From Garcia nutans (Eukaryota > Streptophyta > Magnoliopsida > Malpighiales > Euphorbiaceae), in assembly GCA_947685225.1 (NCBI GenBank), contig CANTUV010000002.1:2232001-2296000 (forward strand): a DNA stretch of 64,000 bases, written 5' to 3'. Both the position numbers and the translations under genes were made by a program. Under the pieces are notes generated by a model, which worked only from the letters and a program-made list of their open reading frames with translations, had not been told where the DNA came from and did not search any database. Positions 56,460 through 64,000 of this stretch are shown one piece after another (positions within the stretch are counted from its first letter, which is position 1; every line of letters starts with the position of its first letter).

Positions 56460-57669
56460 ATGAATCCTCTTTTTAACCACGTGATGCATAACTGGACCAA
56501 GAGCCTTCATAACGTCGAAAGGATCAACATGGGAAGGTATGGACTGAAAGCCGTTGCTACCCTTAGGGGTGTGGCTGTGGATTGGAATTTTTTGCATGCT
56601 TGCATCAGGTTTTGGGATCCCCAAGCCCATGTTTTCAGATTTGGGGCTCGGATGGAGGAAATGTGTCCTCTTTTTGAGGAGTTCTGCTCGATCATTGGGT
56701 GCGATCCAAATGCCCCTCTTGTGAGGCATGAGGTCCAAATCGGGTATGTGGGATCTTTTCAGAGGCTTTTTAGCTTCACAAAACCCCAAGCCCAAGCTAT
56801 GATTGTAGATGGGGATAAGGCGATGCTGCTTCCCCTAATTGATGAGTTCTTGACCGTCGATTTTGAAGACGATGTTCAATTGAGGCATAGAATGCGAGCC
56901 TTCGTCTTTTGTCTGCTAGCTGGGTTCCTCTTCAACCGTGACCCCAGCTTTGGAGATTTGAAACTTTGCCCAATGGTTAGGCAAATGGAAGAGCTCAACT
57001 GTATCGGGGGCATGATCTTGGCCGAGACTATTCAGAGTCTCGACAGATGTGCTTTTGGATTTGAACGTTGGACCGTCACCCCGGTCATCCTTCAGGTAAT
57101 CTATACCTTTTATTTCTTTTTTTTGCTTATTCCATCATCTCTCTTTTCAGGTTTGGCTGAGAGATCATCTTCGAGTGGTTGCAGCCCCCTAGACTTTGAC
57201 CTACAACCCTTCGCAGTACCGCACCAGGAAAATTCAGATTTCTTTTCCCTCTATGGCCGAATGGACTGTTTTGCTGTTTGAGCTTGGACCGGAAGAATTA
57301 TTATGGTTCATCCCTTGGTATAGGATTCCTCAATTCATGGAGGCAAATGCCATGCACAACCATGTCTACCTGCTTGGGTTCACTCACAGTACTTGGTACA
57401 GTGCTTCCCGTGTCCTCAGGTAGATGGGTATTGATCAGAGGATTCCCCTTCCTGTCGGGCTTACCATTACTTCTCCTATTACCCCCGGGGCTACTCGGGC
57501 TGTTCTACAGACTTGGGTCAGAGACCATCGGATGATCAGGCCTGGTGCAGAGCCTTCCCTCGTTCAGCCCACTCCAGAGTACAGGACCTGGTTTATAGCT
57601 GAGGTTTGGCCCGTTGAGAAACCGAGGAGGTGCGCATTGCTGCAGGAGTTGGAGGGAGAGGGGGTGTAG
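56460..57669 (+). pseudogene. DUF7745-like gene with two exons, antisense in element F
   Basis: Exon 1 (56460-57095) encodes 212 residues: MNPLFNHVMHNWTKSL, ACIRFWDPQAHVFRFG, a FEEFCSIIGCDPNAP motif, then RMRAFVFCLLAGFLF and GFERWTVTPVILQ. A GT-AG intron (57096-57150) precedes exon 2 (57151-57669) with VWLRDHLRVV, WTVLLFELGPEELLWFIPWYRI and STWYSASRVLR. In-frame TAG at 57190 and 57421 break exon 2. I recognise the pattern as the plant family DUF7745, commonly found near Ty3/gypsy elements; its function is unknown. It follows the PMD gene in the same orientation and converges on pol across the hairpin cluster. The ATG is chosen over an in-frame GTG at 56403. Confidence 0.72.
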
Positions 57670-57903
57670 GATTTGGATCCCAGGGTGACTCCGTTGTCTT
57701 TTCTGTTTTTGGGTTGTTTTTACCTTTTTGGTTTTTGAGGGAATATGACTTGACCTTTTTGATTAGTTGTGTATTTTATAGGATGAATGACTCTTTCTGA
57801 ATGACTCTTTTTTTGTAACAGATGATTCTCTTTTTGTAATGAATGATTCTTAATGAATGACCCTTTCGTTTGCTTTCCAAGCATTATCTACTTTATTTAT
57901 TTG
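57670..57903 (+). other. Downstream region of the DUF7745-like gene
   Basis: Holds short direct repeats of GAATGACTCTTTTTGTAA type (57780-57865). No coding potential. Confidence 0.5.
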
Positions 57904-58050
57904 CTCTTATTTTTGCCTAAGCCGTCCTTTCGGATTTTCAACTTAGCGAGCTTTTACCCATTCTTGCCTAAGCCGCCCTTTACGGGTTTTCAGCTTAGCG
58001 GGCCCCACTATTGCCTAAGCCACCCTTTGTGGGTTTTCGGCTTAGCGGGA
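57904..58050. repeat. Hairpin repeat cluster, 3 units (element F)
   Basis: Arms pair at 57917-57921/57942-57946 (CTAAG/CTTAG), 57968-57973/57993-57998 (CTAAGC/GCTTAG) and 58015-58021/58039-58045 (CTAAGCC/GGCTTAG). Same family as in G. Lies between the 3' ends of the DUF7745-like gene (plus) and pol (minus). Confidence 0.75.
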
Positions 58051-58216
58051 TCTTTTGTTTTTTTGTTTTTTGTTTTGTTTTGTTTTTTTTTCTTTTGGCA
58101 AAAGAAAGATGAATGAATGATTTTATTAAAATTTAGACCGTGCTCAAGGAGAGCTGCTACATATCTCGAATTAGTTTGCGAGAATCAGGTATAATGTAGT
58201 TCATTACAATGCATGA

Positions 58217-61108
58217 TCATACATAATATTTCTTTAGTTGATCCAGATTGCATGGGTTTGTGAACTCCAGACCATCCAAATCAGACAAGATGACGGCTCC
58301 GCCGGAAAGTATTTTCTTCAAAATGTAGGGTCCCGCCCAATGAGGACGAAACTTCCCACGAGGATCTGTAACAGGTGTTCTGATCTCTTTCAGGACCAAA
58401 CAACCTTCTTCCAACTTTCGATCTTTGACCTTTTTGTTGAAATGTCTGGCCATTCGCCTCTGATATCCTTGAATCCGATGTAGAGCTTGAAGTCTTTTTT
58501 CATCCAAACCCAACAACTGATGATGATAATTGCTGATCCATTCAGCTTCATTTATCTGACTTTCTCGAATTATTCTCGCCGATTGAACTTCCAGTTCAAT
58601 GGGGAGTACTGCTTCCATTCCGTATACCAGTGAATACGGGGTTGCCCCAGTAGGAGTTCTAACTGATGTTCTGTATCCCCGCAAAGCCAGTGGTAACTTC
58701 TCATGCCAACGCCTATGTTCCTTAATCATTTTTTGTATGATCACCTTTATAGACTTGTTCGCTGCTTCTACAGCTCCATTTGTTTGGGGTCTATAAGGAG
58801 AGGACTTATGATGTTGGATTTTCTTATCCTGCAAGAGTTTAACAAATTCTGCTTGGAAATGAGTTCCATTATCAGTGATAATTTCAAACGGCGTTCCGTA
58901 CCGACAAAGGATGTTGGTTCGGACAAACTGTGCTGCCTTTTTGGCGTCTAATTCTGCATAGGAAGCTGCTTCAACCCACTTTGTGAAGTAATCCACTGCT
59001 ACCAAGATAAACTGATGTCCATTTGATGCTTTTGGATGTATTTTACCAATTATATCAATTCCCCAAGTAGCGAAGGGCCATGGAGAAGTGATCGGATTTA
59101 GGGCGACAGGAGGTTGCTTCTGTAGCTTAGCAAATATTTGGCACTGATGGCATTCTTGCACAAATGCCACACAGTCTGCATTCATGGTGGACCAGTAATA
59201 TCCTAGATTGGCAATTTTTCGAGCCAAGGTGATCCCATACATGTGTGGTCCTGATTCGCCACCATGTACCATTTCCATTATTTGCTTGGCCTCCGCTTCA
59301 CTCACACACCTTAGGTGCATTCCATTCCAACTCCTCTTGTAGAGGATATCTTTATTAAGAATGTAACATGTGGCAAGCTGCCTTATTGCCCTCTGATCAA
59401 CCTTTGATGATCCCTCCGGATAACTTCCATCCTTGAGATAGGTCTTGATATCCCAAAACCATGGTTTACCATCGGCCAAGTGCATTACATGGGCGGGTTG
59501 CTTTTGAAGCTGAACTTTCAATGGACGAATGACTTTCCCCTCCCTGATATTGATCATGGAAGCTAAAGTAGCCAAGGCATCAGCAAATTGATTCTTTGCT
59601 CTTGGGAGATATTCGAAGGACAGATCATTGAACTGTTGTGCCAAATGATCAAGGCGTTGTATGTAAGGAACCAAACGCTCTTCTCTTATCTTCCATTTCC
59701 TTAAAGCTTGTGATACTATTAAAATAGAATCACCATAGACCTTTAGGTCCTTAATCCCCAATTCTAGGGCGGCTTCAAGCCCATTAATGCAAGCTTCATA
59801 TTCTACTTCGTTGTTTGTGCAGCTAAAGTCAAGTTTAACTGCGAATGGAATGTATTCTCCACAAGGAGTTTTGAACACAATCCCAATTCCGTTTCCATGA
59901 TAATTGGATGCCCCATCAAAATACATCTCCCAAACACTGCTTTCCACGTTCAAGAGGTCTTCATCAGGGAAACCCATTTCTCGCATCTCGTCATTCACGG
60001 GTAATTCTGCTAATTGGTCAGCTATCGCCCCGCCTTTCACGGCTTTCCTTTGAACAAATTTCAAGTCAAAGGCTGCCAATGTTGACACCCACTTAGCCAT
60101 TTTGCTGTCCAAAACAGGCCTCTCCATAAGGAATTTCAAGGGACTCTGTTCTGCAATGACATAAGTAGTGTAAGAAGACAAGTAGTGTTGTAACTTCGTA
60201 CAAGCCCAATACAAGGCTAAACACAACTTCTCAATCTTGTTATACTTTAACTCATAGTCCAGCATCCTTTTGCTGAGGTAGTAAATTGCATTTTCCACCT
60301 TTGTATCCTCAGCTTCTTGAGCTAGCATTGCCCCCATGGCTTCATCTGTTACAGACAAATACAAGAGCAGAGGTTTTCCCATTCTGGGAGGTTGTAGAAT
60401 TGGCGGACTTAACAAGTATTCTTTGATCTTGTCGAAGGCCTTTTGGCAATCTTCATTCCATTCTTGTGAAGCACCTTTCCTTAGTAGCTTAAAGATAGGA
60501 CCACAAGTCTCAGCCAACTGTGATATGAATCGACTGATATACTGTAATCTACCTAGCAAGCCTCGAATCTCTTTTTCTGTTCTTGGCGGAGGCATTTTCA
60601 GAATAGCCTTTGACTTTGCTGGATCAACTTCTATTCCTTTTTTGCTGACCAGATATCCCAAAAATAAGCCCGATGTCACACCAAAGAGGCATTTTGCAGG
60701 ATTAAGCTTCAAATTGTACTTACGAAGTCTAAGGAAGAACTTCTCAAGTGCTTCAACATGTTCTTCTGGAGATTTTGACTTAACAATCATATCATCGACA
60801 TACACCTCTACTTCTTTGTGAATCATGTCATGAAAGACTGTTGTCGCCATCCTTTGGTAGGTAGCCCCTGCATTTATTAATCCAAAAGGAATAACCCTGT
60901 AGCAGAAAGTGCCCCATTCTGTAATGAAAGTTGTCTTCTCTTTGTCTGGTGGGTGCACCAGGATCTGATTATACCCAACCGCAAGATCAGTCATGGAAAC
61001 CATCATATGCCCAGCTATCCTGTCTATCAGCAAATCGATGTGAGGTAGCGGGAAATCGTCCTTGGGACAAGCCTTATTCAGATCTCTGTAGTACAAGACT
61101 CGGTACAA
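58217..61108 (-). CDS. Pol of element F: RT (N-truncated), two RNase H domains, integrase
   Basis: A 963-codon open frame. RT starts abruptly at YRDLNKACPKDDFPLP, without the fingers region found upstream in C, and has YVDD at residues 103-106. The first RNase H (about 245-350) has LYLSVTDEAMGAML, so it lacks the first Asp. The second, archaeal-type RNase H (about 393-520) has Asp 398, Glu 438, Asp 460 and Asp 510, all in place. Integrase (about 600-963) has GPHMYGITLARKI...CHQCQIF, WGIDIIG, ITDNGTHF and GAVEAANK, with 34 residues between the second Asp and Glu, and ends LDQLKKYYV. RT is probably inactive; the other enzymes look intact. Confidence 0.9.
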   Translation of the reverse strand: MYRVLYYRDLNKACPKDDFPLPHIDLLIDRIAGHMMVSMTDLAVGYNQILVHPPDKEKTTFITEWGTFCYRVIPFGLINAGATYQRMATTVFHDMIHKEVEVYVDDMIVKSKSPEEHVEALEKFFLRLRKYNLKLNPAKCLFGVTSGLFLGYLVSKKGIEVDPAKSKAILKMPPPRTEKEIRGLLGRLQYISRFISQLAETCGPIFKLLRKGASQEWNEDCQKAFDKIKEYLLSPPILQPPRMGKPLLLYLSVTDEAMGAMLAQEAEDTKVENAIYYLSKRMLDYELKYNKIEKLCLALYWACTKLQHYLSSYTTYVIAEQSPLKFLMERPVLDSKMAKWVSTLAAFDLKFVQRKAVKGGAIADQLAELPVNDEMREMGFPDEDLLNVESSVWEMYFDGASNYHGNGIGIVFKTPCGEYIPFAVKLDFSCTNNEVEYEACINGLEAALELGIKDLKVYGDSILIVSQALRKWKIREERLVPYIQRLDHLAQQFNDLSFEYLPRAKNQFADALATLASMINIREGKVIRPLKVQLQKQPAHVMHLADGKPWFWDIKTYLKDGSYPEGSSKVDQRAIRQLATCYILNKDILYKRSWNGMHLRCVSEAEAKQIMEMVHGGESGPHMYGITLARKIANLGYYWSTMNADCVAFVQECHQCQIFAKLQKQPPVALNPITSPWPFATWGIDIIGKIHPKASNGHQFILVAVDYFTKWVEAASYAELDAKKAAQFVRTNILCRYGTPFEIITDNGTHFQAEFVKLLQDKKIQHHKSSPYRPQTNGAVEAANKSIKVIIQKMIKEHRRWHEKLPLALRGYRTSVRTPTGATPYSLVYGMEAVLPIELEVQSARIIRESQINEAEWISNYHHQLLGLDEKRLQALHRIQGYQRRMARHFNKKVKDRKLEEGCLVLKEIRTPVTDPRGKFRPHWAGPYILKKILSGGAVILSDLDGLEFTNPCNLDQLKKYYV

Positions 61109-61743
61109 GACTCAAGTTCAGGGTGTGACACAGGACTAGGTTTAACCTCAGCAGCTTGTCCCTCCTCGGCGTACCAGTTTCTCAGCGGTCCATCCGTGGT
61201 CTTGATCAGCTTTGTGAAATCCCTATTGTCTTCAAAATTGGTTATCATAGCAACCTCATCAAAGATACTAGGCCGCTTGAAATCTTCCATTTGGGGGTCA
61301 GTTTCAGGTTCTGGCTCTTCTTCTTTCATGGCCACAACATCAGCAAACATTTCAAAACCCGGTAGCTTCTTTCCGGTCATAGGAGAATAGAATGGTTCCT
61401 GAAAACCACGGTGATGAACTGCCTTTCCAGGTTTGCAAAAGTGACCATTCAGGGTTCTAAAGTAAGGGCGCATTTTGAGGCTTCTTGCCCCCCAACTCCC
61501 CTTTTTCTTCCTTCCACGCTCAAACTCTTCTATTTCCTCGTCTGTAGGTTTGTACCCCAAGCCAAAAGTTCCCTTATTCTCAGGGTCTTCCCATGGCCGT
61601 ACTACGGGTATTTTTCTCCCAGACTTCATCATTTCCATTCCGGGCAATAGACCTACCCTCAGCATCATTCCCACTAGGCAGTTGATTTGGACCTCCCCAA
61701 AGTCATATGAGACAAATGGCCCTTTGGGTTTTTCACCTTCTAT
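61078..61743 (-). pseudogene. Protease-RT linker (element F), truncated before RT
   Basis: Same frame as the protease, separated from it by one TGA at 61744-61746. Contains the YDFGEVQINCLV stretch, PWEDPENKGTFGLGYKPTD (G-patch-like Gly region), RRG-like basic run and KKLPGFEMFADVV, as in C and G. It ends LESCTESC, where the frame shifts into the RT fragment, so the pre-RT segment and RT fingers (about 170-200 residues in C) are deleted. Confidence 0.78.
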
Positions 61744-63999
61744 TCATTGAACTGTGTCGTAATGAAACCCAGTCAAGGTCATGGCGGTTTCACCAGGAAC
61801 AACCTCAAGGAGAGACTGATCCATGGTTTTCCTGTTGATTTCGCAGGTGTCCCCTTTGATAGTGATGATTTTTCCTTCAAAAGGGAATTTAAGTTTTTGA
61901 TGTAATGAAGAAGGTACAACATTAATTTGATGAATCCACGGCCTTCCAAGGAGGAGATTAAAGCTCGCGGGTACATCAATGACCTGAAAGGGCACTTTCA
62001 TTTTCACCGGCCCAATAGCAATTTCTAGAGTGGCAACACCCAAAATTTCTCTTCGAGTGTTATCATATGCTCTCACAATCTGATCAGAAGGTGTAAGATC
62101 TGTAGTCTCCAACCCCAAACAGCTTGCTACTTTCAAAGGACACACATTTAAGGCTGACCCATTATCAATGAGAACCATGGGCACAGTCTTTCCCCCAGTC
62201 TGTATGGTGATGTATAGAGCATCATTGTGTTTCTTACCGTCTTCTGGTAAATCCACATCAAAAAACCTGATACTCAATGCCTTGGTTGATTGGGTCAAAG
62301 TGGCCACCAAAGCTTCTGGGCTTGTGTCCACAGGTGTATCAAGTTGACTCAAAGCTTCGCTGAGAGCCTGGCAGTGTGGGAATGAGGAAGCAAGGAGCTC
62401 CCAAATTGACACCTTAGCTTGAGTTTGTTTAAGCTGAGTGAGGACAGGGTCTTCTTTTGGCTCTGGTGTTTTCTTATGGGGGGGATTTGAGGTTGTAGGG
62501 GTTTTTCCCAAGTCAAGTGGCTGATATTGTCTTCCACTTCTTGTCAGAGCACTGATCTCTTCAGCGAGGTCGTTCAAATCTAACACACACACTTCATTCA
62601 TTTCCAAGAGAAGTTTGAAAGGATCAAACAGCTCTTCTTCCACAGTAATGGCGTGGATGGAATGATTGGGCAAAGGGTTAGTGTTGATGTTTGGTTGCCT
62701 CCTGAGAGGAAAGATGTCACCACTATCCACCAGATCCTGGATGCGGTTTTTGAGTGTCCAGCAAGCATCTGTTTTATGCCCATTCCCTTGATGGTATTCA
62801 CAGTATTCATTGACTTTATAACTGGAAGGTAATGGGTTTGGAGGAGGTCTTGGGTCCAAAGGCTTCAAATATTTCCCTTCCACAGCCTTTTTAAACACCA
62901 AATGAAGGGGTACCCCAAGGTCAGTATATTGCCTTCTTGGCTGATTTCTCGGCCCAATATTGCCCACACGTAAAGGATTCGCAGGGGCAATATTGGCCAC
63001 TTGATTGACCTTGCTTAAGGAAGGAGTTTGGCTTTGTTTCTTATATTTCGATGCAGCCCCCTCATCCACTATTTTACCCAACTGTATCAAATCTTCTACC
63101 TTGGTTGCAGTCGCAATGAGCGATTTGAAAGTAGTTAGATATTGGGTTTGCAGTTGAGCCTGATATGTAGGTCTTAAATTCCTGATTATGATATCAATCT
63201 GCTCTTGTTCTGAAGGGCGATTGATCATCTGGGCGGCTTTTGCCCTCCACCTCGTAAGGAACGAGGAGAAGGGTTCATTGTTGTTCTGCTTGGTAGTCTC
63301 AAGTTCCCTTCTGGTGACATCCACCTCAATATTGTAGTGGTATTGAGAGTTAAATGCATTGCAGATGTCTTCCCATGTCTTAATCTTGGAACAGTCTAGA
63401 CTCACAAACCATTTAAGGGCAGCCCCAGTCAGGGATTGTTGGAAGAGTTGAGCAAAGAGCTCATCATTTAAACCCCAAGGACTTAAGGCTCCCACATACA
63501 TTTTCAAATGGGTTTTAGGGCAAGTGGTCCCATCAAATCTGTCCATCCCCGGCATCTTGAATTTTGGAGGTAATCTGGCTTGGGGAAACAAGGATAAGGA
63601 ATCCATGTCTACCACCTCTTTGTGAGTTTTCATGGCAGTGATTGACCTCTCAAGCAATTCAAGTTTCTTTTTTAGTTCATCTGTTTCATTCTTGGAGGGT
63701 GGATCCTCCAAATTGATGACAGGGGTATTAATCTGAGCAGTCACGGGGGTACTAGTTTGCCCCACTATGGGTTCCTTCCCCAAATTTCCAGGAATAGGGA
63801 CTGTCTTTGGTGCTCCTTCTAACTCAGCCAGGATGGCTACCCTTTGGGCGGCTAAAGCTTCATCAATTTTTTCTTGCATTCTAGCTTTAATTTTCTTAAC
63901 CTGACCATCCAGCAAAGCTTTAATCTGTTCAATCGTGGCCATTTCAGTAATTGGAGTAGTTGGTGAAGTTGGGGTAGTAGAACTTGTAGGGGATAGCAC
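61744..63999 (-). CDS. Gag and aspartic protease of element F
   Basis: A 751-codon frame open to the right edge; the first internal Met (MATIEQIKALLDGQ) is residue 20, and the true start may lie outside the window. Coiled N-terminus (KIKARMQEKIDEALAAQR), capsid core (about 150-300: KFKMPGMDRFDGTTCPKTHL, ALKWFVSLDCSKIKTWEDI, SFLTRWRAKAAQM), then a Cys/His motif YCEYHQGNGHKTDACW. The protease region follows: VLIDNGSALNVCPLK (active site D-N-G-S) and FNLLLGRPWIHQ. No break inside. TGA at 61744-61746 ends it. Confidence 0.88.
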   Translation of the reverse strand: MLSPTSSTTPTSPTTPITEMATIEQIKALLDGQVKKIKARMQEKIDEALAAQRVAILAELEGAPKTVPIPGNLGKEPIVGQTSTPVTAQINTPVINLEDPPSKNETDELKKKLELLERSITAMKTHKEVVDMDSLSLFPQARLPPKFKMPGMDRFDGTTCPKTHLKMYVGALSPWGLNDELFAQLFQQSLTGAALKWFVSLDCSKIKTWEDICNAFNSQYHYNIEVDVTRRELETTKQNNNEPFSSFLTRWRAKAAQMINRPSEQEQIDIIIRNLRPTYQAQLQTQYLTTFKSLIATATKVEDLIQLGKIVDEGAASKYKKQSQTPSLSKVNQVANIAPANPLRVGNIGPRNQPRRQYTDLGVPLHLVFKKAVEGKYLKPLDPRPPPNPLPSSYKVNEYCEYHQGNGHKTDACWTLKNRIQDLVDSGDIFPLRRQPNINTNPLPNHSIHAITVEEELFDPFKLLLEMNEVCVLDLNDLAEEISALTRSGRQYQPLDLGKTPTTSNPPHKKTPEPKEDPVLTQLKQTQAKVSIWELLASSFPHCQALSEALSQLDTPVDTSPEALVATLTQSTKALSIRFFDVDLPEDGKKHNDALYITIQTGGKTVPMVLIDNGSALNVCPLKVASCLGLETTDLTPSDQIVRAYDNTRREILGVATLEIAIGPVKMKVPFQVIDVPASFNLLLGRPWIHQINVVPSSLHQKLKFPFEGKIITIKGDTCEINRKTMDQSLLEVVPGETAMTLTGFHYDTVQ

Positions 64000-64000
64000 A

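Larger units (their letters stand above)
52288..64000 (-). mobile_element. Element F: Tat-lineage retrotransposon carrying two antisense genes, open at right edge
   Basis: Minus-strand order: gag-protease (to the right edge), linker, RT, two RNase H domains, integrase, hairpin cluster, then antisense DUF7745-like and PMD genes, PPT and 3' LTR. The five bases before the LTR are GCATG. The 5' LTR is outside the window. Defects: stop between protease and linker, deletion of the RT N-terminus, stops in both antisense genes. Integrase and RNase H are intact. Confidence 0.85.

Overview
The window looks like repeat-packed plant (probably eudicot) heterochromatin. It is AT-rich and I found no intact host gene. 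Almost every base belongs to nested Ty3/gypsy LTR retrotransposons of two kinds. One kind is chromoviruses: a Tekay-like family with LTRs of 2.3-3.0 kb and an initiator-tRNA-Met primer site. The other is Tat-lineage elements, which have two RNase H domains, a tRNA-Arg-like primer site, and a cargo region between integrase and the 3' LTR. The species cannot be told from the sequence.

Layout, with element letters of my own. (1) 1-1690: 3' end of a chromovirus pol plus a putative LTR. (2) 1691-24446: minus-strand Tat element G. It holds an antisense DUF7745-like exon, a hairpin cluster, integrase, RNase H, RT, protease, gag, PBS and a 5' LTR. It is split by a nearly intact Tekay-like element H (4038-13541, target duplication TACAT) and by a solo LTR (14079-17081, target duplication GGCTG). 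(3) 24447-32401: element B, a non-autonomous minus-strand relative of G that has gag but no pol, with a 3.6-kb 3' region full of tandem repeats. (4) 32402-39305: plus-strand Tat element C, joined head-to-head to B so that B and C form a large inverted repeat. (5) 39306-52287: non-autonomous units D and E arranged LTR-internal-LTR-internal; D is interrupted by a minus-strand solo LTR (44990-47566). (6) 52288-64000: minus-strand Tat element F, which continues past the right edge.

Element F is the most interesting part. Between its 3' LTR and its pol gene it carries two intron-containing genes on the opposite strand: a plant mobile domain (PMD) gene at 53745-55982 and a DUF7745-like gene at 56460-57669. 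Both now carry stop codons. They converge on pol at a cluster of about 45-nt hairpin units. The same hairpin family lies beside the antisense exon of element G, and its stem pairs show compensating changes. A GC-rich palindromic block upstream of the F LTR TATA box recurs upstream of the DUF7745-like gene, with a shared 12-mer in the same orientation relative to the TATA.

The nesting gives a relative order. G probably inserted into B; H and a solo-LTR element inserted into G; the D/E complex inserted into C; F inserted into E. The two H LTRs differ at only about 16 positions by eye, so H is young, yet its Gag-Pol frame has one stop codon. All other pol genes here carry several stops, frameshifts or lost catalytic residues.
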